29,348 bases of DNA. It comes from Candidatus Omnitrophota bacterium. GTDB taxonomy: Bacteria; Omnitrophota; Omnitrophia; Omnitrophales; JACQLI01. The position numbers were made by a program, and so were the translations under genes. The notes beneath the pieces were generated by a model, which had not been told where the DNA came from, made no database searches, and saw nothing but the letters and a program-made list of their open reading frames with translations. The stretch spans positions 1-29,348 of the forward strand of contig JACQLI010000068.1 of assembly GCA_016204125.1 (NCBI GenBank), in the 5' to 3' direction. This document shows, one piece after another, positions 6,689 to 14,496 of the stretch (position 1 is its first letter; each line of letters begins with the position of its first letter).

Positions 6689-7385
6689 ACTCAAAGTCTG
6701 GCCGCCTTACCTTTTCCCATCGCCTTGGGACGTTAGCCAAGCCCTGGCTTATGGCTTTCAGGATAAGACTTTTCTGTTTGGAACAGGGACCAGCGTTTGG
6801 CGAATCGTGGTCGGTTATTCCATCTCACTTGTCTTTGGAATCAGCCTCGGCATGTTGGTGGGCCGTTTCAAAATTCTCGATGAAACCATAGGTTCCTTTA
6901 TGGGAGTACTTCAGACGCTCCCAAGCATTTGTTGGCTTCCTCTCGCCATTCTCTGGTTTGGATTGAGTGAATGGGCAATTCAATTTGTTGTTGTCATGGG
7001 AGCTTTTCTTTCGATTGCCATCGCAACGGATGGGGGAATTAAGAATATTCCACCTCTTTACATTCGTGCAGCGCGTAGTATGGGAATTCACGGTATTGAT
7101 CTTTACTGGCGGGTGATTCTTCCCGCCGCGTTACCTTCAATAATTACTGGCATGAAGCTGGGGTGGTCTTTTGCCTGGCGCTCTCTCATGGCGGGAGAAT
7201 TACTTTTTGTAAGCGCTGGATTGGGTCATCTTCTGCAAATGGGTCGTGAATTAAACGACATGGCTCAGGTGGTGGCCGTTATGATTATGATCTTAGCGGT
7301 TGGTGTGACGGTGGACAATTCCTTTTTCGGACCAATACAACGGCGTCTTCAGATAAGGTGGGGAACGGCTCAGGCTTCCCGCTAA
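6621..7385 (+). CDS. ABC transporter permease, SsuC-like
   Basis: A 254-residue inner-membrane permease of the BPD_transp_1 family with about six membrane helices. The EAA loop that contacts the ATPase is seen as AARSMGIHGIDLYWRVILPAALPSIITG, and PYLFPSPWDV near residue 30 is typical of SsuC/TauC. The GTG at 6621 is the only start that keeps the first helix (KLIFYVLLVLIWEAVF). It makes the gene overlap the ATPase gene by 68 nt, longer than other overlaps here. It completes the binding protein-ATPase-permease set. The surE promoter follows the stop directly, so the operon seems to end here. Confidence 0.92.
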   Translation: MSGVLRKLIFYVLLVLIWEAVFRLKVWPPYLFPSPWDVSQALAYGFQDKTFLFGTGTSVWRIVVGYSISLVFGISLGMLVGRFKILDETIGSFMGVLQTLPSICWLPLAILWFGLSEWAIQFVVVMGAFLSIAIATDGGIKNIPPLYIRAARSMGIHGIDLYWRVILPAALPSIITGMKLGWSFAWRSLMAGELLFVSAGLGHLLQMGRELNDMAQVVAVMIMILAVGVTVDNSFFGPIQRRLQIRWGTAQASR

Positions 7386-7389
7386 ACTG

Positions 7390-7398
7390 TGATATAAT
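7390..7398 (+). promoter_or_regulatory. Extended -10 promoter for the surE operon
   Basis: TGA followed by a perfect TATAAT (7393-7398) forms an extended -10. No good -35 lies at the right distance, which is tolerated with an extended -10. The expected start point near 7405 is only about 5 nt before the surE ATG at 7410, so the message would be almost leaderless. Confidence 0.65.
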
Positions 7399-7409
7399 TT
7401 TGGCAGCGT

Positions 7410-8186
7410 ATGAAAATCCTATTAACCAATGACGATGGAATTGAAGCGCCAGGGCTTGAGGCGTTGATTCAAGAGCTTGAGAAGGAACATGAATGCCTTG
7501 TCGTAGCACCTGCTAAGGAAAGGTCAGCCTCGAGTCACTCTATTTCTCTCGGGCAGAAACTCGTGATTGAGAAGCGGGGAGAAGACCGCTTCGCGGTTCA
7601 CGGAATGCCCGCTGATTGTGTAAAGTTCGCCCTTTCGGAGCTTAAAGATTTTCAACCTGAGCTTTTGGTTTCAGGAATCAACCCTGGTCCCAATACAGGT
7701 GTCAGCGTCTATTATTCAGGAACGATTTCAGCGGCGCGCGAAGGACTCATCAACCGTCTCCCCGCAATGGCTGTTTCGATTCGGAGTAAGACGCCAAATG
7801 ATTTCACCTTCACCGCTTTTTTTACTCGAATGATTGTTCAGGGCTACGAACATTCAGTTTTCCCTGGAGATATTTTTCTTAATGTGAATGTCCCTGACCT
7901 GCCCGAGTCAGAAATCAAGGGTATCAAAGTAGCCAGGCAGGCGCCGAGTCGTTTCATCGAAGAGTTTGTTCAAGAACATGCCTCGGATGATCAAAGGATT
8001 TATTCTCTGGCTGGTGAAATCCAGGTTTTCGATCCTGATGGGACAACGGACGAAGAAGTTGTCAGAGAAGGCTTCATTGCGATCACACCCCTTAAGCTTG
8101 ACCTAACCGATTACTCGACCATTCCGATTGTGGAAAAGTGGCTTCGGGAGAGGGAAGCGTCATGGCTCAATCTAAAAAATACCTAA
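7410..8186 (+). CDS. surE: 5'/3'-nucleotidase SurE
   Basis: A 258-residue metal-dependent phosphatase that removes phosphate from nucleoside monophosphates and is linked to stress survival. Metal ligands and family motifs are in place: Asp8/Asp9 in MKILLTNDDGIEAPG, Ser39 in PAKERSASSHSIS, Asn91 in VSGINPGPNTG, then VYYSGTISAAREG. Length is normal. There is no RBS ahead of the ATG, consistent with the promoter lying 12 nt upstream and a near-leaderless transcript. The last 25 nt overlap the aldehyde dehydrogenase gene, so these are translationally linked. Confidence 0.95.
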   Translation: MKILLTNDDGIEAPGLEALIQELEKEHECLVVAPAKERSASSHSISLGQKLVIEKRGEDRFAVHGMPADCVKFALSELKDFQPELLVSGINPGPNTGVSVYYSGTISAAREGLINRLPAMAVSIRSKTPNDFTFTAFFTRMIVQGYEHSVFPGDIFLNVNVPDLPESEIKGIKVARQAPSRFIEEFVQEHASDDQRIYSLAGEIQVFDPDGTTDEEVVREGFIAITPLKLDLTDYSTIPIVEKWLREREASWLNLKNT

Positions 8187-9652
8187 ACTACATCGGCGGC
8201 CGCTGGATTCCTGCCAAAAGCGGTAAAACATTTCCCAATATCAATCCTGCGAACAAAGAAGAAGTAATCGGCCTCCTGCCTGAGTCAGGATCTGGAGATG
8301 TCGATCTTGCCGTCAAAGCCGCTGAAAAGGCTTATGGCGAGTGGCGGCTTGTTCCACCTCCTAAACGCGCTGAATACATTTTGAAGGCCTCCCTTCTTAT
8401 TCAAAAGAGAAAAGAAGAACTCGCCCGTCTCATGACTCGTGAAATGGGAAAGGTTTTACGAGAAACCCGCGGCGACATTCAAGAAACGATCGACATGGGG
8501 TTTTATGTCGCGGGTGAAGGGAGAAGACTGTTTGGTCAGACGACCACGAGCGAACTAAAAGATAAATTCGCCATGTCAGTCCGCATGCCGATCGGTGTTT
8601 GCGGCCTGATCACTCCCTGGAATTTTCCGATGGCGATCCCTTCTTGGAAAATTTTTCCAGCACTTGTTTGCGGCAACACAGTCGTCTTTAAACCCGCCGA
8701 GGATACGCCCTTATCGGCTCACAAAATGATTGAGATTTTAGAGGAAGCAGGTCTTCCCAAAGGAGTGGTGAATTTGGTTCACGGAGGACCTTCAACAGGC
8801 GAGGCGATCGTGCGTCACCCGAGGATTCGTCTGATTTCTTTCACGGGTTCCTGTGAGGTAGGAAAACTCGTGGCAGAACATTGCGGGAAAGTCTTGAAGC
8901 GTTGCTCGCTTGAAATGGGTGGGAAGAATGCGCAGATCGTTATGGAAGATGCCGATCTTAATCTTGCCTTGGAAGGAGCGGTTTGGGGCGCCTACGGAAC
9001 AACAGGCCAGCGCTGCACGGCGACAAGCCGAGTCTTTGTTCAAGAAGGAATTTTTGAGAAATTCAAAAAAATGTTTGTCGAACGTTCGAGAGAAATAAAG
9101 ATCGGTGACGGTTTAAAAGAAGGAATTGAAATGGGTCCAATTATCAATGAAGTACAGCGAAAACGGGTCCATGAATATGTGGAAATCGGTAAGAAAGAAG
9201 GTGCGAAACTTGAAATAGGTGGAAAGTTTGCAAAGGGGAAAGACCTTGATAAGGGATTTTTCTATGAACCCACCGTTTTTACCGAAGCGAATAACAAGAT
9301 GCGGATTTACCGAGAAGAAATTTTTGGTCCAGTTGCCTGCCTGATTTCCTTCAAACGGTTTGAAGATGCAATCAGAATGGTAAACGATACCACTTATGGA
9401 CTCTCTTCTTCCATCTATTCAAAAGATGTCAATTTTGCCATGAGGGCGATTCGTGATATCGAGGCAGGAATTACTTATGTGAACGGCCCTACCATTGGCG
9501 CTGAGGTTCACCTTCCTTTCGGTGGTGTCAAAAACACAGGAAATGGTCACCGCGAAGGTGGAGAAACCGCCATAGATATCTTCAGCGAGTGGAAGTCCGT
9601 CTTCATTGATTACAGCGGTAAACTTCAAAAAGCCCAGATTGATGTCGATTAA
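8162..9652 (+). CDS. NAD(P)+-dependent aldehyde dehydrogenase
   Basis: A 496-residue ALDH-superfamily enzyme oxidising an aldehyde to a carboxylate. Counting from the ATG at 8162, the catalytic Cys is residue 285 (GTTGQRCTATSRV), the general base Glu is 251 (SLEMGGKNA), the oxyanion Asn is in TPWNFPMAIP, and the coenzyme loop is SFTGSCEVGK. The frame extends 8 codons upstream, but MAQSKKYLNYIGGRW is the natural family start and follows GAGAGGGAAG. The C-terminal LPFGGVKNTGNGHREGG is typical of semialdehyde dehydrogenases. It overlaps surE by 25 nt and a class III aminotransferase follows after 6 nt, so the likely substrate is the semialdehyde that enzyme makes. The exact semialdehyde is unknown. 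Confidence 0.93.
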   Translation: MAQSKKYLNYIGGRWIPAKSGKTFPNINPANKEEVIGLLPESGSGDVDLAVKAAEKAYGEWRLVPPPKRAEYILKASLLIQKRKEELARLMTREMGKVLRETRGDIQETIDMGFYVAGEGRRLFGQTTTSELKDKFAMSVRMPIGVCGLITPWNFPMAIPSWKIFPALVCGNTVVFKPAEDTPLSAHKMIEILEEAGLPKGVVNLVHGGPSTGEAIVRHPRIRLISFTGSCEVGKLVAEHCGKVLKRCSLEMGGKNAQIVMEDADLNLALEGAVWGAYGTTGQRCTATSRVFVQEGIFEKFKKMFVERSREIKIGDGLKEGIEMGPIINEVQRKRVHEYVEIGKKEGAKLEIGGKFAKGKDLDKGFFYEPTVFTEANNKMRIYREEIFGPVACLISFKRFEDAIRMVNDTTYGLSSSIYSKDVNFAMRAIRDIEAGITYVNGPTIGAEVHLPFGGVKNTGNGHREGGETAIDIFSEWKSVFIDYSGKLQKAQIDVD

Positions 9653-9658
9653 TAAAGC

Positions 9659-10987
9659 GTGAAAAGGCCGCGCATCCGCACACCCCAGCTTCCTGGCCCC
9701 AAAGCCAAAGCCATTATTGAACGGGATCAAGATATCCTATCTCCCTCACTTTCAAGGCCCTATCCCTTTGTCGCTGAGAAAGGCGAGGGAGTTTGGCTGA
9801 AGGATTCAGATGGCAATGAATTCCTCGACTTCACAGCAGGCATTGCTGTAACCAGCACAGGGCATTGTCATCCCCGAGTGGTCCGTGCCATTCAAGATCA
9901 GGCCACCAAGCTGCTGCATATGTCAGGGACAGATTTTTATTACGATGTCCAGGTGAAGCTTGCGGAGAAGCTCGCCCAGATCGCTCCCTGGAAAGGAAAG
10001 AAAAAGGTCTTTTTTACCAATTCAGGAGCTGAGGCGGTTGAGGCAGCGATCAAACTTGCGAGATATCACACAGGTCGTGAGAAATTAATTGCGTTTTTCG
10101 GCGCTTTTCACGGCAGGACGTTGGGGGCTCTTTCTCTTACGGCAAGCCGTGTGGTTCAGAGGGAGAAATTTGGACCTCTGCTTCCTGGCGTCCACCACGT
10201 TGGCTATGGTTATTGCTACCGCTGTCCTTATAACCTCAAATATCCTCAATGCGACATAGCCTGTGTCTCTTATCTCGAAGATACACTTTTCAAAAAGACC
10301 GTCCCCCCCGAAGAAGTTGCCGCCATTATCGTTGAGCCGATTCAAGGGGAAGGGGGGCTTATTATGCCACCCCCAGGTTACCACGAAGCGCTTCGCGAGC
10401 TTACACGCAAACACAAGATCCTTCTCATTGTTGATGAAATCCAAGCAGGAATGGGACGAACAGGAAAAATGTTTGCGATTGAACATTGGGGAGTTGAACC
10501 TGACATCATTACTGTTGCGAAAGGGATCGCTTCAGGGATGCCCTTGGGAGCGATGATTGCTAAAAGTGAATTAGTCGATTGGGAGCCAGGTTCTCATGCG
10601 AATACTTTTGGCGGAAATCCTGTGGCTTGTCGAGCAGCCCTTGAAACGATCGATCTCATCGAGTCAAAGCTTATGGAAAATGCAAAGTGTGTTGGGGAAT
10701 ATTTGAAAGCGGAACTTTTGGATCTCGGTAAAAAATACCCGCTTATCGGCGATGTGCGCGGTGCGGGTCTGATGCTTGGAATAGAACTTGTAAGAAATAG
10801 AGAAACGAAAGAGCCTGCAGTTGAGGAACGAAATAAGATTGTTCAGAAGGCATTTCGCAGAGGTCTCCTGCTTTTGGGTTGCGGTGAATGTGGAATTCGT
10901 TTCACACCACCACTTGTAGTGACAAAAAGTGAAGTTGATATCGCCATTGGAATTTTAGAACGCTGCTTGAAGATTGTGAGTAGGTAG
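9659..10987 (+). CDS. Class III PLP-dependent aminotransferase (4-aminobutyrate/acetylornithine type)
   Basis: A 442-residue fold-type I PLP enzyme. The Schiff-base lysine is Lys288 (DIITVAKGIASGMPLGA), the cofactor Asp is Asp259 (LLIVDEIQAGMGRTG), and the phosphate-binding segment is FFTNSGAEAVEAA. The long N-terminal RTPQLPGPKAKAIIERDQ and the four cysteines at 186, 189, 198 and 202 (CYRC...CDIAC) recall an archaeal-type branch that includes omega-amino-acid aminotransferases and some amino-acid racemases. It starts at GTG, 6 nt after the aldehyde dehydrogenase. The pair suggests amine catabolism of the GABA, lysine or ornithine kind: transamination to a semialdehyde, then oxidation. A racemase role cannot be excluded. 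Confidence 0.9.
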   Translation: MKRPRIRTPQLPGPKAKAIIERDQDILSPSLSRPYPFVAEKGEGVWLKDSDGNEFLDFTAGIAVTSTGHCHPRVVRAIQDQATKLLHMSGTDFYYDVQVKLAEKLAQIAPWKGKKKVFFTNSGAEAVEAAIKLARYHTGREKLIAFFGAFHGRTLGALSLTASRVVQREKFGPLLPGVHHVGYGYCYRCPYNLKYPQCDIACVSYLEDTLFKKTVPPEEVAAIIVEPIQGEGGLIMPPPGYHEALRELTRKHKILLIVDEIQAGMGRTGKMFAIEHWGVEPDIITVAKGIASGMPLGAMIAKSELVDWEPGSHANTFGGNPVACRAALETIDLIESKLMENAKCVGEYLKAELLDLGKKYPLIGDVRGAGLMLGIELVRNRETKEPAVEERNKIVQKAFRRGLLLLGCGECGIRFTPPLVVTKSEVDIAIGILERCLKIVSR

Positions 10988-10993
10988 ATTTAC

Positions 10994-11197
10994 TTACTTA
11001 ACGGTCGTTCCGCTTAAAGTCTCAAAGATAATCGTCACGAGAGATTGACACTTTGGGCATTTGATCTGCTTGAAGGCCTGGATGTTATCGTGGCGAGGCC
11101 TATACATAATACTTAAGATCTTGGTTAAGAACTGGCCTTCATCACCTGCCCAATGGCATCCCGAACATGTATAAAGCGGTTTCACGTTCCCTTTCAT
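10994..11197 (-). CDS. Small zinc-ribbon protein
   Basis: A 67-residue protein, convergent with the aminotransferase gene and only 6 nt from its stop. Two CxxC pairs (Cys11/Cys14 in YTCSGCHWAG and Cys47/Cys50 in KCPKCQS) are spaced as in a zinc ribbon. AAGGATA lies at a good distance before the ATG (complement of 11195-11197). No further domain is present. Function is unknown; proteins of this size often act as adaptors or nucleic-acid binders. It could be read through from the tRNA genes upstream on the same strand. Confidence 0.65.
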   Translation of the reverse strand: MKGNVKPLYTCSGCHWAGDEGQFLTKILSIMYRPRHDNIQAFKQIKCPKCQSLVTIIFETLSGTTVK

Positions 11198-11265
11198 TTT
11201 TATCCTTATGGATAGATCGACCGAGGGAAAAGAAACTTAAGAGGGGTTGTTGGGGAGAGAAAATA

Positions 11266-11349
11266 TGCCGAAGGAGGGAGTCGAACCCTCATGTCCTTGC
11301 GGACACACGATTTTGAGTCGTGCGCGTCTGCCAGTTCCGCCACTTCGGC
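11266..11349 (-). tRNA. tRNA-Leu (anticodon CAA)
   Basis: On the minus strand it reads GCCGAAG (acceptor) with D arm, an anticodon stem CACGA/TCGTG closing the loop CTCAAAA (anticodon CAA, for UUG), a long variable arm TGTCC-GCAA-GGACA typical of a class II tRNA, the T arm GAGGG-TTCGACT-CCCTC, then CTTCGGC and discriminator A. CCA is not encoded (TAT follows). It lies 22 nt after tRNA-Ala and is probably co-transcribed with it. Confidence 0.97.
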
Positions 11350-11371
11350 AGGAAGAATTAGTGAGAGGAAG

Positions 11372-11447
11372 TGGTGGACCGGAGGGGAGTTGAACCCCTG
11401 ACCTCCACAATGCCATTGTGGCGTTCTCCCAACTGAACTACCGGCCC
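11372..11447 (-). tRNA. tRNA-Ala (anticodon GGC)
   Basis: On the minus strand: acceptor GGGCCGG pairing with CCGGTCC (one G-U), anticodon stem CCACA/TGTGG closing ATGGCAT (anticodon GGC, for GCC), T arm AGGGG-TTCAACT-CCCCT, discriminator A, and an encoded CCA (complement of 11372-11374). A weak promoter-like TTGGTT-17 nt-TAGTGC with TGG before the -10 lies upstream on this strand but is not a firm call. Confidence 0.97.
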
Positions 11448-11520
11448 AAATTACGTTGCAAGCACTACCAAATTATTTCGAGGTAACCAACATGGATTGG
11501 GCACCTCTCTATACCGAGCA

Positions 11521-11544
11521 GTCCCCGTAGGGGACCGGCCCAAA
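11521..11544. repeat. Hairpin plus 11-bp copy of the tRNA-Ala 5' boundary
   Basis: GTCCCC-GTA-GGGGAC (11521-11535) is a perfect 6-bp hairpin. It runs into ACCGGCCCAAA (11534-11544), an exact repeat of 11440-11450, which covers the 5' end of tRNA-Ala and its flank. It may be a fragment left by loss or duplication of a neighbouring tRNA gene. No integrase gene is present to support an attachment site. Confidence 0.4.
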
Positions 11545-11555
11545 CAACGGTTAAG

Positions 11556-11939
11556 CTAAATCTTGATACCGAATCGGCTCATGATCAGTGCATAGATGCT
11601 GTAGCCCATGAACATGATCAAACACGATAAAAACATCGCCCAGCCAAATCTGATACCGCTTTTCAAAAGAAGGGGAAGCGTAATAAAAAAGAGAAACGAG
11701 GGCAACACAGCCCAGAATATTCCTAAGGATAAATCGATGACTTTCTGGGAATCGCGGGTGTCATGGTAAAGCCAGATCATTGCCAAGATCGATGTCATAG
11801 GCAAAGAGGCGAGGATCGCAGCGATTGGAGTATACCTTTTCGCTATCTCAGCGACACCTACAATGATCACAGCCGAAATAATTCCTTTAATGATGATCTG
11901 CACGGTGGCCCATCTTAACGTAAACACCTTATTTTTCAA
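11556..11939 (-). CDS. DUF3147 family membrane protein
   Basis: A 127-residue protein with about four membrane helices (residues roughly 10-30, 38-58, 68-90 and 98-120). IIIKGIISAVIIVGVAEIAKRYTPIAAILASLPMTSILAMIWLYHDT is the recognisable DUF3147 pattern of a glycine-rich first helix and an SLP(M/T)TS turn. Function is not known. It lies upstream of the two tRNA genes on the same strand and diverges from leuS. A 73-nt gap separates the two start codons, and the leuS promoter lies inside it. Confidence 0.82.
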   Translation of the reverse strand: MKNKVFTLRWATVQIIIKGIISAVIIVGVAEIAKRYTPIAAILASLPMTSILAMIWLYHDTRDSQKVIDLSLGIFWAVLPSFLFFITLPLLLKSGIRFGWAMFLSCLIMFMGYSIYALIMSRFGIKI

Positions 11940-11971
11940 GTAGAAAGCTATTGGGTGAGATAGGGCTTTGC

Positions 11972-12000
11972 TTTACGGGGAATACGGCCGATGCTAGAAT
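11972..12000 (+). promoter_or_regulatory. Extended -10 promoter for leuS
   Basis: TTTACG (11972-11977), a 17-nt spacer, and TAGAAT (11995-12000) preceded by TGC (92-94), an extended -10. The start point would be near 12007, about 6 nt before the leuS ATG at 12013, so the message would be nearly leaderless. No T-box leader can fit. Confidence 0.62.
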
Positions 12001-12012
12001 AATTCACTAAAA

Positions 12013-14496
12013 ATGGAAAGCCCAATCCGCGCCTATCCTTTCAATGAAATTGAGCCTAAATGGCACAAGCGCTGGGACGAAGAAAAGCTCTACGCGATCC
12101 ACTTGAAAGATCCTCGTCCTAAGTACTACTGCCTTGTCATGTTTCCTTATCCTTCCGCAGCTCTCCACGTGGGGCATGGCCGCAATTACATTATTGGAGA
12201 CGCGGTAGTCCGTTACAAGATGATGCGGGGCTTCAATGTGTTAAGCCCCATGGGTTTTGATGCCTTTGGTCTTCCAGCCGAAAACGCCGCCATTAAAAGA
12301 GGAATTCCACCCAAAACTTCTACACTTGAGAACATTCAAAATATGAAACGGCAATTAAGAGAATGGGGATGTGGCTACGATTGGTCGCGCGAAGTCATCT
12401 CGTGTCTTCCTGATTACTACAAGTGGACGCAGTGGATTTTCCTCAAACTCTATGAGAAGGGACTGGCTTACAAGAAATTGGCTGCTGTGAACTGGTGTCC
12501 TTCCTGTCAGACTTCACTTGCTAATGAGCAGGTGGTCGATGGCCAGTGTGAAAGATGTGAGACAAAGGTGGTCAGCAAGAATCTCGAACAGTGGTTTTTT
12601 AAGATTACGGCTTACGCGGATCGCCTGCTTGACGATCTCAAACTCTTGGAAGGATGGCCAGAACGGGTACGCATCATGCAAGAGAACTGGATCGGTAGAA
12701 GCAAAGGTGTTGAAATCGACTTTCCAATTGTTGCTTCGGATGGCAAAAATACCGAGTCTCCTCTTACCTGTTTCACGACGCGAGTAGACACCATTTTTGG
12801 AGCGACTTACATGGTTCTTTCCCCAGAGCATCCCAGACTTCCAGAACTTCTAAGAAGTGTGTCCGACAAAGCTGAAATTGAAACCGCCATTAATCGCATG
12901 AAGGCACAGGATCTAACAGTCCGCACGTTACTCGAAACTGAAAAGGAAGGCGTATTCACGGGTCGTTATGTTCTCAACCCAATGACCAAAGAGAAGATTC
13001 CTCTCTGGGTAGCAAACTATGTCCTGATGGAATATGGCACAGGTTGCGTGATGGCTGTTCCTGCGCATGACGAGCGTGATTTTGAATTTGCCAAGAAATA
13101 CAAACTCCCAATTCGCGTGGTGATCGACAATCCTAAAAAACCTTTGAAAGCGGAAACCATGAAAGAAGCCTATGTCGATCCTGGAATTCTTGTCGGTTCA
13201 GGAGCCTTTACGGGAATCGAGAGTGAGGAATCAAAAGACAAAATTGCTGATTTCATGGAGCGCAACAAAATCGGGAGGAAGACCACTCAGTATCGCCTGA
13301 GAGACTGGCTTATTTCCCGTCAGCGATATTGGGGTGCACCTATTCCGATTCTTTATTGCGACAAGTGTGGAACTCTTCCAGTGCCTGAGAAAGACCTTCC
13401 CGTGCTTCTTCCCGAAAATGTGGAATTTAAACCGACTGGCGTTTCGCCTCTTCGCGATCATCTTGCTTTTCAAAAAGCCAAATGTCCTAAATGTAGAGGG
13501 AATGCGCGAAGAGAGCCCGACACCATGGATACCTTTGTTGATTCAACCTGGTATTTTCTTCGCTACATCACTCCTCGAGATGATAAAAAGGCGTTCGATT
13601 CAAACGATGTCAATCATTGGCTTCCTGTTGATCAGTATATCGGTGGTGTTGAGCACGCCATCCTCCACCTTCTTTATTCACGATTCGTCACCAAAGTGCT
13701 CTATGATCTGGGCGTCATCTCATTCAAAGAGCCCTTCGCCCGACTTTTCACCCAAGGAATGATCATCAAAGATGGCGCGAAAATGTCGAAATCTAAAGGG
13801 AACGTTGTAAGCCCCGATGAGCTGATCAAGCGCTACGGCGCCGATACCGTACGTCTCTATACGCTTTTTATGGGTCCGCCTGAGAGGGATGCGGAATGGC
13901 AGGATCAGGGGGTAGAGGGGGCGTTCCGCTTTTTAGGGAGAGTTTGGCGCGTTGCAATCCAGCAGGAAAAGATCGAGAATGAGCGCATCGAAGGAGAAGC
14001 ACTTGGTCACAAAGAGATTCGTTTCAATCTTCATCGAACCATAAAGAAGGTAACCGAGGATCTGGAAGGAGATTTTCACTTCAATACAGCCGTGAGCGCC
14101 TGCATGGAATTTGTGAATTCACTTTACAGATTCAGGCCGAGTTCCGAAGTGGATAGAAATCTCTTCCGACAAAGCGTCGAGACATTGGTTCTTTTGCTTG
14201 CCCCCTTTGTTCCCCATATCGCTGAGGAAATTTGGTCACGTCTTGGTCATTCGAGGGATATCTTTAAGGAAAAGTGGCCCACTTATGATTCCAGCGCCCT
14301 TCAACTTGAAGAAGAAGAGATTGTCATTCAGGTTGCGGGTAGGGTTCGATCGCGTTTAAAGGTGCCTCATGACATTTCAGAAAAGGAGCTAGAAGCGCTT
14401 GTTCTTAAAGATTCCAAGATTAAAGAATGGGTTAACGGAAAGACGGTGAGAAAAGTAGTGGTGATTCCACACCGACTTGTAAATGTGGTGGTCTGA
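12013..14496 (+). CDS. leuS: Leucyl-tRNA synthetase
   Basis: An 827-residue class I synthetase that charges tRNA-Leu with leucine and edits misacylated product. The ATP-binding HIGH motif appears as HVGH in PYPSAALHVGHGRNYI near residues 45-60. KMSKS is intact at 590-594 (GAKMSKSKGNVVSP). A zinc-binding CPSCQTSL...CERC insert is at about 160-175, and the CP1 editing domain includes VMAVPAHDERDFEFA. Length is typical. There is no RBS, which agrees with the promoter lying about 13 nt before the ATG. The TGA stop overlaps the next gene's ATG by one base. Confidence 0.98.
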   Translation: MESPIRAYPFNEIEPKWHKRWDEEKLYAIHLKDPRPKYYCLVMFPYPSAALHVGHGRNYIIGDAVVRYKMMRGFNVLSPMGFDAFGLPAENAAIKRGIPPKTSTLENIQNMKRQLREWGCGYDWSREVISCLPDYYKWTQWIFLKLYEKGLAYKKLAAVNWCPSCQTSLANEQVVDGQCERCETKVVSKNLEQWFFKITAYADRLLDDLKLLEGWPERVRIMQENWIGRSKGVEIDFPIVASDGKNTESPLTCFTTRVDTIFGATYMVLSPEHPRLPELLRSVSDKAEIETAINRMKAQDLTVRTLLETEKEGVFTGRYVLNPMTKEKIPLWVANYVLMEYGTGCVMAVPAHDERDFEFAKKYKLPIRVVIDNPKKPLKAETMKEAYVDPGILVGSGAFTGIESEESKDKIADFMERNKIGRKTTQYRLRDWLISRQRYWGAPIPILYCDKCGTLPVPEKDLPVLLPENVEFKPTGVSPLRDHLAFQKAKCPKCRGNARREPDTMDTFVDSTWYFLRYITPRDDKKAFDSNDVNHWLPVDQYIGGVEHAILHLLYSRFVTKVLYDLGVISFKEPFARLFTQGMIIKDGAKMSKSKGNVVSPDELIKRYGADTVRLYTLFMGPPERDAEWQDQGVEGAFRFLGRVWRVAIQQEKIENERIEGEALGHKEIRFNLHRTIKKVTEDLEGDFHFNTAVSACMEFVNSLYRFRPSSEVDRNLFRQSVETLVLLLAPFVPHIAEEIWSRLGHSRDIFKEKWPTYDSSALQLEEEEIVIQVAGRVRSRLKVPHDISEKELEALVLKDSKIKEWVNGKTVRKVVVIPHRLVNVVV

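Noticed and set aside
11372..11544. Attachment site of an integrated element at the tRNA genes
   Set aside because: The repeat copies the 5' rather than the 3' end of the tRNA, is only 11 bp, and no integrase or phage gene is present.
11940..12012. T-box leader upstream of leuS
   Set aside because: The gap is only 73 nt, with a promoter ending 12 nt before the ATG; there is no room or motif for a T-box.
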